Source: Neoconidiobolus thromboides FSU 785 | Taxonomy: Eukaryota > Entomophthoromycota > Entomophthoromycetes > Entomophthorales > Neoconidiobolaceae | NCBI GenBank assembly: GCA_025603075.1 | Contig: MU626325.1 | Span: 1-64,000, forward strand | Direction: 5' to 3' | DNA length: 64,000 nt | Part shown: positions 1 to 11,292 of the stretch, piece after piece | Layout: every line of letters starts with the position of its first letter | Position numbering within the stretch: the first letter of the stretch is position 1 | Notes under the pieces: generated by a model | The model's input: only the letters and a program-made list of their open reading frames with translations | Database searches by the model: none | What the model was told of the DNA's origin: nothing | Position numbers and translations under genes: made by a program

Positions 1-375
1 AATAGTACTAGTGTTAGTCCAAGTACTAATAATGGTAATCAAGCTATCACTTCTATCATTGCTAATGCTAAATCTATTGCTGCTCAAAAAGCTCAAAACA
101 ATTTAATTCCTGCTGCTTTTAATTCAAATCAAACACCTGAAATTGTTATTTCTAATGTTGTTGTAGCTTCAAATACTCCACTTGGTAAATACTCTGGTCA
201 ATTCAACATCAAAACAAATCAATATCAATGTATTGAAGGTGCTATGTATTGTGATTATTATGGATATGGGTTTTGGACTTGTGCTGAAGGTACTTGGGTT
301 TATCGTAATTGCGGTCCAGGTACTACATGTATTGAGAATAATGGTAGTCTTTATTGCGGATATCCCCAAAGCTAA
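1..375 (+). CDS. C-terminus of a secreted protein with a CBM19 chitin-binding module (partial)
   Basis: Frame 1 is open from the window edge to the TAA at 373-375, so the 5' part is missing. The 124 visible residues start with a Ser/Thr/Asn-rich linker. They end in a Cys-rich module with CIEGAMYC, DYYGYGFWTCAEGTWVYRNC, a GPGTTC step and a final YCGYP. That spacing of Cys, Trp and Gly residues is the carbohydrate-binding module family 19 pattern, found at the C-terminus of fungal GH18 chitinases and related wall proteins. By inference the protein is secreted and binds chitin. The enzyme part, if any, lies outside the window, so chitinase identity is not shown. Confidence 0.85.
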   Translation, partial: NSTSVSPSTNNGNQAITSIIANAKSIAAQKAQNNLIPAAFNSNQTPEIVISNVVVASNTPLGKYSGQFNIKTNQYQCIEGAMYCDYYGYGFWTCAEGTWVYRNCGPGTTCIENNGSLYCGYPQS

Positions 376-560
376 TTCAATAATAAAGTATTTTTTGATA
401 ACAGTTTTGTAGTTTTTAATTAATTATAAAAATACGTTTTGTTATAAGTTGTTATTACAATTATTATTACGAGAATGGTAATTAAAAACTTTACTTTTAT
501 TTGTTTTCATATTATTTAAAATAATGGATTTAAGTATTTTATAAAGTGACTAACTAGTAC

Positions 561-1928
561 TTAAAAGAGGAATGGGATAACAAGAGCAATAATACCGGCA
601 GCAGAAAAAACCTTTAAGACAAAAGCGGAAGAGCTTGTAGCTTTATCATTATTATTTGAACCTTTACTTAAATCTTTAGAAGAATCGGATTCTTCCCCAG
701 TGCTACAGTTAGCAGCAAAATCGGACCATTCTTTCTTTTTACAATCATCAGCAGTGACAACAACCTTAGTTTCATTTTCAGCAATATTTCTAAACCAAAG
801 GTGACCCTTAACGCCCTTTAATGAGTTTGCTGGATAAATAGCACGGATAAAATCTTGTAGCACAGCATCGGCCATTAACACACCAGACTCAAACCAATCG
901 TAACCCTTGTCAGCGCTACCGATTCCATCTAAACGGAAGACCTTTTTGTTAGTAATAGCTTTAATTTTGGAATCTTTAGTTAAGCTAAAGGCTTTAAGGA
1001 AGTCATCAAAAGAGTCAATAGTAAAAGATTCATCAACAATAACGTCAGCATCTTTGATAAGCTCTAAAAGAGAAGCAGCATCTTTTACTTTTTCTTCTTT
1101 AGAAGTAATTAATTCAGCCCCAGCATCTGAAATAAGATTCTTTTTAAATGGAGCTCCAGACAAAGTGAAATATTTATCTTCATTATATTCAACATAAGAT
1201 ACCCAGGCTACCTTGATACTATTCTTTTCTTTAAGAGAGTCAGCTTTCTTTTTTAAACAGTTATAGTTGTCATTGATGGCCCCTGTAATTTTTTGAGCTT
1301 TTCCTTCAAGGTTATAAAAGAGGGAATAATATTCCAACCATTCAGCACGAGCTTTAAGACTAGGATCCATGGTAGCACTGATAATAACTGAAAGAGGGTC
1401 GGGATTTTTTGGATCATCAAAAGAAGTGAACGTAATTTTATTCCTACTTAATTGCTCTTTAGCCAAGGTAGTATTGGTGGTTGAAAGAGCGGTAATAGTT
1501 TTATCCTTTAAATTTTTTTGGATACAAGCGTTTGAAATGGAGGAAGTAGAGTCTACAGCTTTAATAGTATCTTCAACACCTAAAGCAGATAAATAAGAAA
1601 TAGCGGAGGTATCTTTAACGGCGACTTTTGAAACTGGGATTTCAAAATATTTGGTTACAGAGTCAACTTTTGGTTGCTTGGTACCACATTGGTACAATAC
1701 AATGGATTCTTTGGTGGAGCTGTTCTTGACGATTTTGTAATACTTTTTGTATTCGACTTGGAATAATGTAGCATCCTCAATGCTTATCTTTTCTGGAAAG
1801 TAATCAGTAGAGTCTGAGAAATCTTTTGCACATTCTAAACTGTTAGTTTTGGCATCTTCGCTTTGCACACCTGGAAGCAACATTCCAAGTAATACAAATT
1901 TGATTACTGAGTTAAGTTCGAATTGCAT
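561..1928 (-). CDS. Secreted, probably GPI-anchored periplasmic-binding-protein-like protein
   Basis: Single-exon gene of 455 aa. The N-terminus has a hydrophobic signal segment (FVLLGMLLPGVQS). The C-terminus has a Ser-rich stretch followed by a hydrophobic tail (VLKVFSAAGIIALVIPFLF), the layout of a GPI-attachment signal. The middle resembles the TroA/FhuD-like solute-binding fold: YFEIPVSKVAV, a YLSALGVEDTI segment, then near residue 350 NKKVFRLDGIGS and DWFESGVLMADAVLQDFI, typical of this family's C-lobe. In bacteria this fold binds iron complexes, metals or cobalamin for ABC import. In a fungus with a GPI anchor the ligand and role are unknown; cell-surface metal or siderophore capture is only an inference. 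Codon use is like its neighbours, with no sign of recent transfer. Confidence 0.7.
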   Translation of the reverse strand: MQFELNSVIKFVLLGMLLPGVQSEDAKTNSLECAKDFSDSTDYFPEKISIEDATLFQVEYKKYYKIVKNSSTKESIVLYQCGTKQPKVDSVTKYFEIPVSKVAVKDTSAISYLSALGVEDTIKAVDSTSSISNACIQKNLKDKTITALSTTNTTLAKEQLSRNKITFTSFDDPKNPDPLSVIISATMDPSLKARAEWLEYYSLFYNLEGKAQKITGAINDNYNCLKKKADSLKEKNSIKVAWVSYVEYNEDKYFTLSGAPFKKNLISDAGAELITSKEEKVKDAASLLELIKDADVIVDESFTIDSFDDFLKAFSLTKDSKIKAITNKKVFRLDGIGSADKGYDWFESGVLMADAVLQDFIRAIYPANSLKGVKGHLWFRNIAENETKVVVTADDCKKKEWSDFAANCSTGEESDSSKDLSKGSNNNDKATSSSAFVLKVFSAAGIIALVIPFLF

Positions 1929-1991
1929 CTTGTAAAGGATCGATTTTAGTATTATTAAAGAGCGAAGTTCTATTTATTGACTTTTCTCTCT

Positions 1992-2000
1992 TTTATATAT
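1992..2000 (-). promoter_or_regulatory. TATA box of the PBP-like gene
   Basis: Read on the minus strand this is TATATAAAA, about 65 bp upstream of the ATG at 1928. Other intron-poor, probably strongly expressed genes here (ALAS, carboxypeptidase, acetyltransferase) have a TATA motif at a similar distance. Confidence 0.5.
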
Positions 2001-5000
2001 TTTTGTCAACTATAAAGCCTTAAATTTTTAATAGTTTATTCTTAATAAATCCGGAATCTTTGGCCAACCATTCAAAAGTGTTAGGATGGTTAAATAGTTT
2101 GTGGTTAACATTTATTTCTATTTAAGGAGACCACTAGCTATAGTTGCTACAACTCTATTTTGACTTATTTTGCGATAGTTTTTAAAACCGGTTATTTATT
2201 TGTTTGGTCGTCTTAAAGCTCAATGAAGTTTTTATTCTAGTTTTAGTAAAATTATATTATAAAATGAACAGCTAATTAATCATAATAGAGTTACAGCAGC
2301 TATATTAATATGGTAATTTAGTTTATTAGATTCTTAAAATGAGTTTGTAATCACAAAATAATATTTAAAAAACTTTTAATTACCACCTGGATCTAAGATA
2401 GTAGTACACTGCTTAATCAACTTTGTAATACCAATCTCTACATTACTTTTTATTTTTTTATTTTTGAATGTCCAAATCTGAATAATTAACATTTTGTAAA
2501 CACTATAATAAAAAAGTAGAATTACCTTGCATATTTAGAAATAGACATTTCAATAGCAACAATTATACTAAAAACCCATGTTTCGTTTTATTTGGTAAAC
2601 TACGTCCTAAATTAATGTTAAGTAATAATATTTTGTTGCGTAAAACAGTAATAACTTAATTATATTAAACTTTTATTTATTATTATTTCTATCTTATTAA
2701 TTGACTTCTAATATAATTATATAAACTTGCATGAAACTCTCAACTTTGATAAACTAGATATATTGGTCTCTTTAATATAGTAAATTTTTCGTAATATATA
2801 TATATACAAGTAAAACTTTTTGGAATTTTTAAAATCATAGTATGATAGACTACTAATATTAAATTTGAATCCTGCTTTTATAAAAAGTATACCTAAACGT
2901 ATTACTGTTCCTATCTTCCTTCACCTTAATTGGACAAGTTTTACTAAAATAAAGAAATTTGTAATGACGGAAAATCCAAGCAAAGGAAGAAGAAACTGGT
3001 GGCTGAAAGGGTGATTGATTTATAGGAAGTTTATATTAGTCAGGAAGGATCAAGTTGGAAAAGCTAGGTAGTAGCTGACAATTCTAGACCAAAAATTAAA
3101 AGAATCTAATTCCAATAGTTTTTATCATAAAAGATTTCTTAAGACAATACGATGCTAGGTGAAACCCCTTAGAGACGAAACCCATTCATTCCTTGATATC
3201 ATCATTAGTTGGAAGGGCCTTTTTGCAGGTTGTAATGAAGTTTATTGAAATAGTAATGGGTGAGCTAGTCAACAGAACCGGTTATATTTTATATTGTTAA
3301 TAATTTTCAAAGTAGAAATATTGCTATTACCATAAAAAAATAGAAAGAAATATTTATTTGATACCTAAGAGAATGTAAATACACTAAACTTAAATTAAAA
3401 ACAAAGTAATACCATTTATTAAGTTAAGTCAAAAAGATAAGTCAGGACAAAAAACATTTTAAAACTATAGTTTAAAAAAAGTATAGTTTTTTTATTTAAG
3501 CTTATTTAATATCAAAATTATAAGTTTACGTTTTCAAAAATACTTTGATCTTTTTAAAATATATAAATTTATTTATAAATAATATTAAACTCAAATTACG
3601 TTTTTCACTTAGTGATTTAATAATATATCAATAAATAGATTCAAAAAACAAAAAACCAATATCAATATTTTTTACTATACAATATGTATATTATTGCCTT
3701 AGAAAATATGAAAGTGACTGGCTATTTTTGTTTATGAGTTTTATTGACATTTTTGAACTTAATGACACTTTAAAATGGAAAAAGTGAAACCAAAAAAATA
3801 CTCATATAATAGCAATTATCTAAGTGGGTAACTATGGGGAAACTGGTGAGTATATTTATTACTAACAAGTTTAAAAGTTGCAAAATTGAAAATTCGCAAA
3901 TTCTTCAACTATTTATAGTTATTCACTCACCCTAATATATCATAATTAAATCATATGTTAATACTTGATTTTAATTTTTAATAAAAATTATACTATTTGT
4001 TACTTTAAAGTAAATAATATAGCTTTGGATTAAAATGATTAATGTAAATTTAGATAAAACTAACATTTTTTCATTATTAGTCTATAGTAAAACGAAAACA
4101 TACATCAAACTCTAAAATTTTATCAATATAAAATAAGTGATTGTTTTTTATCTTTGTATAATATTTTACTTAATGACTTAAACAATTAAAGGGTTAAATT
4201 TCCATAATAAAACTAATCATTATAAAAGTTATTTTAAGTAACTCAAATCTTTAAAGGAGAATATTAAACAACTTGAAGATTTTTTCGGAAAGTTGAATTT
4301 TATAATAAAACTAGAATAAAATATAAGGATAAAAGGGCGTCAAATGCTCATTAATATTTAATATAAATTGGAAAAAAGGGTAAATATTTATACATCAATA
4401 AAAAAACAGAAGTGATGAAAAACTCATTATTAAAAATTAATAAGTTACAACTTTATATTAATAGATTACGTAACATTCTTTTCATTATTAATTCATCTTT
4501 TTAATAGTATAAATTACAATAAACATAATAAAATGAGGAACAATCAAACTTGGTCTAATCTTTTTATTAAAATGTTATAAGGTTAGAACTTAATTAAAGA
4601 GTTAATTGTTTTACTATAAATTGTAAGAATAAGATTAACATTAGTTGTTTATCTCATATGGGTGGATCACTTCTATTAAGGGTATAAGTTCATTTTTGTT
4701 TACAACTTTAATTAGGTGGGCGTTAAAAAGGGGAGAGTTTCAGGTGTTTATTTCAAGATTTGACGTTTTTTCATCCTTACAACTGATATTAAAAAAATAA
4801 TATGAGCAATTATTTATAGTCATGAATAGGTTTACAGAACACATAAGCTATTTGACTAAATACAAAACGGCAGCTTTAATATTACTTTATATATATGATT
4901 ATGTTGTTAAGTCGGAATTTTTTTGTGATGAATAATTAGTTATTATTAATAATTTGTTAAGGAGTTAGAGTTAACTTAAAGGAGTAAAATTAATTTAAAA

Positions 5001-5510
5001 TCTAAAAATTGTTAAAATAACAATTTTTAGTTTTATTTAGCAAGTATATTAAGTAATTTTTTATTAAAAATTTATAAAAGTAAGATTGACCACCCCCAAA
5101 TTGTAATATTTATTATATGATCTACCTTGATTTGAAACTTTACTCCATATTAAATGATATAAATATCAAAAATACTCCTTATTTTTTTTATTTTATTTTG
5201 CTAGATTACTTGTGATACTGGTACCTGAAACCAAATTTCCACTTCCCCATCTATAAATTTACCTTGCTTAAATCTTTTCACTCGCTTTTTAACAACGGTT
5301 AAACATTTAACCTACACATTCCTAAAAAAAAATCCCAACTTACTTAGAATCGTAGAACGAGGGTATAATCCAAACCAAGCCAATCACATTAGAGAACAAT
5401 TACAATTTACACCCAATCAATATAAACCTTAGATTATTTCTAAACGTGAAGAATTAAATAGATTGAAAAGTAGATAAGATAATCACACCCTTAAATAATA
5501 TAAATCGAAA
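2001..5510. other. Long non-coding stretch between divergent genes
   Basis: No ORF with protein-like composition and no tRNA was found. Most of it is AT-rich spacer. The stretch 2900-3290 is visibly richer in G and C than its flanks and contains short inverted pairs such as CTAGG/CCTTAG near 3152-3172. It could be a decayed gene or an RNA gene, but no family was recognised. A relic MITE lies at 3719-3810. Confidence 0.4.
3719..3810 (+). mobile_element. Degenerate copy of the 100-bp MITE
   Basis: Matches the window's MITE family along its length (TTTTATTGACATTTTTGAAC, then AAAATGGAAAAAGTGAAACC and a final ACTCATATA) but has lost the left terminal repeat. An old, diverged copy. Confidence 0.5.
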
Positions 5511-5513
5511 ACA

Positions 5514-5523
5514 TATATAAATA
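5514..5523 (+). promoter_or_regulatory. TATA box of ALAS
   Basis: TATATAAATA about 40 bp upstream of the ALAS start codon. Confidence 0.55.
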
Positions 5524-5560
5524 GATAACTTTCATTTCAATTAAATAAATTTTAAACATT

Positions 5561-7282
5561 ATGGATTTAAGTCGTAAAATGAATTTGGTATGTCCTTTCT
5601 TAAAGAAGGTATCCCATCAATCACTAAGAAGGTTAGCTACTAAAGCCGATCCTATTCAATCATCAACTATCTCCGCTAATACCCTTGCTCGTCCACAATC
5701 TGTATTAGTTACCAAGGCTAAACAATGCCCTGTAATGAAGGATGTTGTAGATGGTGATCACGCTGCTCCACCTTCAGTATTACTGACTGCTGCTCAGCAA
5801 TGCCCAATTATGTCAGATCCTATTCAGGAACAAGCCGCTAAAGTAGAAGTTAAGGTTACTACCCCTTTAACTCATACTACTAAAGATGCTCCTTTCAATT
5901 ATGAGCAACTTTTCAACGATGAAATTGATAGAAAACATAAAGATAACAGCTATCGTTATTTTAATAACATCAATCGTTTAGCTCAAGCTTTCCCTAAAGC
6001 TCATACTGCCAACCCTACCGAACAAGTTACTGTATGGTGCAGTAACGACTACCTTGGTATGTCTAGACATCCTCTTATTTTAGAAACAATGAAAGAGGCA
6101 TTAACTAATTATGGAGCTGGTGCCGGTGGTACTCGTAATATTGCTGGTAACGCAGCTTTGCATTTAAGTCTCGAAACTGAGCTTGCCCATTTACATAAAA
6201 AAGAAGCTGCTTTAGTATTCTCATCATGCTTTGTAGCCAATGATGCCACTTTGAGTACTCTTGCCTCAAAAATTCCAAACTGTGTTATTTTCAGTGATCA
6301 GTCTAATCATGCTTCCATGATTCAAGGTATCCGCCACTCCGGTGCTAAAAAGCATGTCTTCCGTCATAACGACCTTGCTCATTTAGAATCTTTATTACAA
6401 AAATATGATGTAAATACTCCCAAATTAATTGCTTTTGAATCCGTTTACTCTATGAGTGGTTCAATTGGGCATATTGATGCTATCTGTGACCTTGCCAAGA
6501 AATACGGTGCAATCACCTTTTTAGATGAAGTGCATGCAGTTGGTATGTATGGACCAACCGGTGCTGGTGTTGCAGAGCATCTTGATTTCGAAAAACATAC
6601 TATGAATAAGAATGTCATCAACAAATCAGTTATGGATAAAGTAGATATTATTACTGGTACCCTTGGAAAAGCATATGGTGTAGTTGGAGGTTATATTGCA
6701 GCTTCATCCTCGTTGGTTGATATGATTCGTTCTTATGCTCCAGGTTTTATTTTTACAACTTCATTGCCCCCTACTGTTGTAGCAGGGGCTTTAGCTTCAG
6801 TTAGATATTTAAAAAATTCAAATAAGGAACGCCAACAACAACAATTAAACACCATGGATTTAAAGAATCGTCTCAAAGCCCTAGATATTCCAGTTGTACC
6901 TAACCCATCTCATATTGTTCCAGTTTTAGTTGGAGATGCTAAACTTTGTAAACAAGCCAGTGATGAATTATTGACTGAACATGGTATTTATGTTCAATCA
7001 ATTAATTATCCAACTGTAGCTGTTGGTGAGGAACGTCTTCGTATTACTCCAACTCCAGGTCACGAAGCTCAAATGGCTGACCATTTACTTGGAGCTTTAA
7101 CTAAGATTTGGAACAAGAATGGACTTAAAAGAATTTCAGATTGGGAAAAAGTTGGTGGATGTGCTGGTGTTGGTACTTCCCAACCTCAACCTGAGGCTGT
7201 TTGGACCCCATCCCAACTCAATTATCAAAATGAAGTCAATACTTCTGTTGAAAATGAACGTTCTCAATCTCTTTCTATTTAG
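5561..7282 (+). CDS. HEM1: 5-aminolevulinate synthase, mitochondrial
   Basis: Intronless, 573 aa. PLP-dependent condensation of glycine and succinyl-CoA to 5-aminolevulinate, the first step of heme synthesis, in the mitochondrial matrix. Residues 1-110 form a basic presequence region with three Cys-Pro heme-regulatory motifs (VCPFL near residue 11, QCPVM near 54, QCPIM near 82). The catalytic core follows: [52 protein letters not shown], and the Schiff-base lysine in [14 protein letters not shown]. The C-terminal domain keeps INYPTV and [11 protein letters not shown]. Length and order match fungal and animal ALAS. CP motifs in this family are known to mediate heme inhibition of import or stability; that such feedback acts here is inferred. 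The start is the first ATG after a TATA box. Confidence 0.97.
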   Translation: MDLSRKMNLVCPFLKKVSHQSLRRLATKADPIQSSTISANTLARPQSVLVTKAKQCPVMKDVVDGDHAAPPSVLLTAAQQCPIMSDPIQEQAAKVEVKVTTPLTHTTKDAPFNYEQLFNDEIDRKHKDNSYRYFNNINRLAQAFPKAHTANPTEQVTVWCSNDYLGMSRHPLILETMKEALTNYGAGAGGTRNIAGNAALHLSLETELAHLHKKEAALVFSSCFVANDATLSTLASKIPNCVIFSDQSNHASMIQGIRHSGAKKHVFRHNDLAHLESLLQKYDVNTPKLIAFESVYSMSGSIGHIDAICDLAKKYGAITFLDEVHAVGMYGPTGAGVAEHLDFEKHTMNKNVINKSVMDKVDIITGTLGKAYGVVGGYIAASSSLVDMIRSYAPGFIFTTSLPPTVVAGALASVRYLKNSNKERQQQQLNTMDLKNRLKALDIPVVPNPSHIVPVLVGDAKLCKQASDELLTEHGIYVQSINYPTVAVGEERLRITPTPGHEAQMADHLLGALTKIWNKNGLKRISDWEKVGGCAGVGTSQPQPEAVWTPSQLNYQNEVNTSVENERSQSLSI

Positions 7283-8087
7283 TTTCGACTATTAATAAAT
7301 TATTACTTCTAAATTCTGAGTTTGAATCCAGATTTTGATTATTTTTTATTCATATTGTTAAGTTCACTAAATTAGGTAGCAAATAGTAATTATATCCGAT
7401 TACCCATTTAAATTTTAGAATAAATTTGGGTGAGGATGAGATTAAGCGCGGAAACTGTTAATTGATGAAGCAGATTATTCCTAAAAATCTAGATAATGAT
7501 TTCAGATTTTGATAACTTTTACCCCAAAATTATTTGGTGGTAAAATAAAAAAATTGAATGGGCTTTCCGCTTATTAATAAAACGGGCTTGAGGTTTATAA
7601 TAGGGCGGGGGAGCATGATGTTATATTAGTAAAGGTAAATAGGAAAGAAAGATCTGATAACTTAAAAAGCTATTTTTTATTAATATAAGTTGACTGTAAA
7701 ATGTTATTATATCAACTTCGATTTTTAAACTACTTTAGTTAATTTAATTTACTAAATGGAGCAAATAACAACCAAGCTTATTTTTGTATAGAAGCAAATT
7801 TATTCCATTCAAATTAGCAAGCTTTTTATTATAAGAGGCTGTTAAATTGAACCTATATTGTTCATTTTACAACTCAAATTTTTTAACTTTATTTCTATGA
7901 CCTCAAAGTTACAAATGCTTTGAGTAAAATGAGTTTTGTTAATAGAGATTATCTTTAATATAAAATGGTAAACTTTATTTTTCAACGTTTAAAAAATTCT
8001 TTGTATCTTAAGCAGATAGACGTCAAGGTCCTTTAAGGTTAAAATTTAGTTTTTGCAAAAAGATCAAAACTAATTTCTAAAACTAGA
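7283..8087. other. Intergenic spacer
   Basis: AT-rich, with no ORF, repeat or RNA gene recognised before the tRNA. The part at 7425-7620 is slightly G-rich but shows nothing interpretable. Confidence 0.4.
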
Positions 8088-8159
8088 TGCCGATACCAGG
8101 GTTTGAACCTGGGATCTTCGCTTTACGAGAGCGACGCCTTACCACTGGGCCACATCGGC
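8088..8159 (-). tRNA. tRNA-Thr (CGU)
   Basis: A 72-nt cloverleaf reads cleanly on the minus strand. The acceptor stem GCCGATG pairs with TATCGGC, with A as discriminator. The D arm is GCCCAGTGGTAAGGC. The anticodon stem TCGCT/AGCGA encloses loop CTCGTAA, giving anticodon CGT (codon ACG, Thr). The T arm is CCAGG TTCAAAC CCTGG. There is no intron and CCA is not encoded. A TTTT run lies just past the 3' end on this strand (about 8076-8084), a fitting RNA polymerase III terminator. Confidence 0.95.
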
Positions 8160-8509
8160 TCACTCTATTGGCCATAAAAATAATTATAAAGTTAAAAATT
8201 TTGCTTAAAACCTTGGTCAATTACACTTTAATTTTACTATAAAGTTTATAAAATAGTTCTAAATGCAAATAATAATGAAAGTCAACCAATGTTTTTATCA
8301 TAGCTAGAATTTTAGGGAGTATAGAAACAGTGAATGAAATTACTATTCATTATAAAAAAGTGGTGTAAATAACTAATAAATAAATGCAAGTCACAGAAAG
8401 TAAAACAATCATTAACAGCCTGATCAATTTAAAAAGCATAAGCCAACTTTAATTGGTCCAATGCTAAATATAACTTAAAAAATGAAAAAGCAAAAAAATA
8501 TTTTTTAAA

Positions 8510-9405
8510 ATGTCAACTACAAATACAACTGTGAATGCACCTAAAGACAAAAGTGAAAAAACATTATATTATTCAGTAATACAAAATGTTTGTCGATTAG
8601 AAGATGAGTTGATTCAAATGGAATCCAAGTAAACTTAGTTTTATCAAGGATCTAATTAATTTAAAATAGTAAATATAGGAAACTTAAAGATAAGTTAATT
8701 AACTGTGACGAAAAGATTGCCAGATTACAGAAGGGTATTCTATAATTGCGGTTTTATTGGGATAATATTAATTATATTATTTTTGATTTAAGGCACTAGT
8801 AGTGAATACTTGAAGGAGATTCGGAAGTTAAGTTTATTAAGGGAAAATGAGTTTCAAAGGGTGCAATTGAGTCACAAGTATAGGATATCTTTGATCGAAA
8901 AGGTTTATCAACATGAGATTGAAAGTATTGAAAAGGATTTTACCGTAATACAATTATATTATAGAATTAATGAATAAAAGATTTTATTTATCTTAGAATG
9001 AAGTACAAAATATCCGATCTTCATTATTATTAGATATTGAAGATAAGTTACATAAGCTAAAGGAAGATAGAGAAAATGTAGATATAAGTAATGGTAATCG
9101 AAAGTATCACAACTATAGTTATACATAGTGCTAACGGCAGTAACGATTAGACTATGAAGCAGAAACGTATTCTAGGGGCCATCCAACCACAAGACGTAAC
9201 CGTAGAAAGGGGGAAAATGAACCAGCTAAATCTAAAAGAAAATACAATAATTATATCCTTTTTTTAAAAAAGATTCTTTTATTTGTTTATAAACAAAGTT
9301 ATTATCTTTAATTTTAGCCTATTACTACCCATCTATGCTCCGCCGCTTAAAGAAGACGAAAGGAATGCAGATATTAAGGAAATGAAGAAGGCTATAAGTT
9401 ATTAA
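8510..9405 (+). CDS. Sds3/BRMS1-family subunit of a Sin3-type histone deacetylase complex
   Basis: Model: exons 8510-8628, 8670-8734, 8793-8944, 8997-9093, 9151-9252, 9326-9405, giving 204 aa. Sds3 proteins are nuclear scaffold subunits of the Sin3/Rpd3 corepressor. Visible features: a coiled coil beginning YRKLKDKLINCDEKIARLQ and continuing SSEYLKEIRKLSLLRENEF; a second helix IEKVYQHEIESIEKDF; ending LDIEDKLHKLKEDRENVDI. This follows the family's order (the step resembling 'LQEGTLQEYQ' of human SDS3). A basic patch, TTRRNRRKG, and a short tail, LPIYAPPLKEDERNADIKEM, close the protein. Intron 5 begins ATATCCTT and ends TTAC; only this AT-AC boundary keeps frame into the conserved tail. The acceptor of exon 2 could also be 9 nt downstream. 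Confidence 0.75.
9253..9325 (+). other. Probable U12-type AT-AC intron in the Sds3-like gene
   Basis: The 5' end is ATATCCTTTT, an exact match to the minor-spliceosome 5' consensus. The 3' end is TTAC. A branch-like ATCTTTAAT sits at 9304-9312, with the branch A 14-15 nt from the 3' end, within the U12 range. No GT donor is available in the upstream exon that keeps frame, and the alternative AG at 9316-9317 shifts frame to an early stop. Confidence 0.65.
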
Positions 9406-9680
9406 TGGGATGGTACTACTACATTTATATAATGAAATCATTCTAATGTTATTATTTAGGATCTTATTTAATGAAATTTATTAATGCTTAGAATAAAAAT
9501 AGCGTTATAATTTAGTCAAAGTATTATTATTTATTAATTTACTATTAATATTTTATTACTATTAAAATATAAAAAAGAAAGGGATATGTGGTTAAATTGA
9601 AAAGGATGATAATTCAGGTTATACTAAAACAGAAGTTAGAACATAAAAGTTAGTGTAAATAAGGTTGCTCCGACTTGATA

Positions 9681-10106
9681 TCAACGTGTGAATTTGGATT
9701 GAATTGCCTTTTTTACTTTACTAATCTTTTTGCCCGAACTTTTAAATATTTTTCCAAACCCATTACCACTTGGTAAAGAGCTAGATGTATTAAAATCTTG
9801 ATCCTTTGTCTTGCTCTTAGTATAATGGTACAACTCACCGTCGTCCTCTTCATCTTCATCCTCATCATAATCATCTATAACATACAGTGAACGCCCTCTA
9901 TCCTTTTTTTCGATTGGCGCACTAGTTGTTTTAATCTCCTCAATTAACTTATCTACTTGATCCATCGGATTTCCTTTACTTGATTGTGCCCTCAGACATT
10001 CATTAAACTTATCTGCACTTGGTATAAATCCCAAATCCAAAGAAGAGGGAATGACTCCTTCTGATAATTTTTTATTTGTTTCTTTAACTGAAATGATTTT
10101 AGCCAT
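9681..10106 (-). CDS. Small acidic/basic protein of unknown function
   Basis: Single exon, 141 aa from the ATG at 10104-10106 (MAKIISVKE...). An upstream in-frame ATG at 10176-10178 would add 24 residues, but these look like translated leader. The protein has a hydrophilic N-terminal half (PSSLDLGFIPSADKFNECLR), a very acidic stretch (VIDDYDEDEDEEDDGE near residue 80) and a basic Lys/Ser C-terminus (KKISKVKKAIQSKFTR). No domain, signal peptide or membrane segment was recognised. It converges on the Sds3-like gene 276 bp away. Charge-segmented layout suggests a nuclear or chaperone-like adaptor, which is only a guess. Confidence 0.6.
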   Translation of the reverse strand: MAKIISVKETNKKLSEGVIPSSLDLGFIPSADKFNECLRAQSSKGNPMDQVDKLIEEIKTTSAPIEKKDRGRSLYVIDDYDEDEDEEDDGELYHYTKSKTKDQDFNTSSSLPSGNGFGKIFKSSGKKISKVKKAIQSKFTR

Positions 10107-11292
10107 TTTATTTATAAAATATAAAAAAGAGGTCCTTGTTTTTTTTAGACTAAATGTGCTCGGGTTTTTATTTTCCACAAAGGAAATAATATGATTGGTA
10201 GAAAATAGTAGTTTTAACGCCAGTAATTGTTAAAGAGTTGGACGTTGGTTTAAAATGTAGGCAATCAAAAGTCAAGTTTAAGCATGAAATTAATGAAAAC
10301 GAATATAGAACAAAGAAATGGCTCTTGAACTTCATTAACCAATTAAATTAAAGTATTTAAAATGAGGAGAAAAATAGAACCATTTTTATATATTTTGGGT
10401 TAATAAATTTATTTGTTTTATTAACAAAATAATGGATTACTTGGAGATTTTTTACTGTATATTGAGAATATTCTTATTATTTCATAATCAAACTCTTCCT
10501 TTTTTCTTAATAAATAAGTACTTGATCTAACCCAGGTTATCAATTCGATATATTGAACAAACAGTATTTTATTAAAAAAGTTGTAAAATTAAATTAAATA
10601 AAATAGACTATTTTTATTAATCATGAATAATAAAACATCATTGTATGACATACTATTATCATAAACTTTATTACAATTTTATAAACAAATTTAACAAACT
10701 ATAAAAATTAATATATTAAATACTTTTAAGAATTTATTAAATTCTGTAGAATCATTATTTTATTGCTCTTTTTTAGGTTTATTCTGTGATATATATAACC
10801 CTTTGAAATAAAATGAAAAATATTTAAATTATAACTAGGATTACTAAAAAAAATACCCTATTATTTATCAAACATAAGAGTTACGTAATTTATTAATGTA
10901 TTTATTAAACAATAATAAATTTCCCTTTAGATATTTTTTAAAATTATTATAATTCGATGAAGTCATTATTTTATTATGCTTTATATAAATTCAATCTGTT
11001 ATATGTTGTTACTTTAATCTTACAAGGGGTGAGCTCAAGCGTTATAAATAAGATTAAAAAACTATGCATTATAGTTAATAACATTATCTAGTATCTTGTA
11101 TATTAATTAAATTAACTTAGGCTTAAAACTGACTATATTAATCAAATTAAACTGCTGACGATAATTAAATATTATTACATTAAATATTAAACGAATAAAA
11201 AATACATAAAAATAAAATTTACAATTTAATTATAGTGCAAATCAATACTTGTTTAATAGCTTCGTTAGCAAATTCATAGTAATGTTTGCTTT
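10107..11292. other. Intergenic spacer
   Basis: About 1.2 kb of AT-rich sequence. No ORF with protein-like composition, RNA gene or family repeat was seen. Confidence 0.4.
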
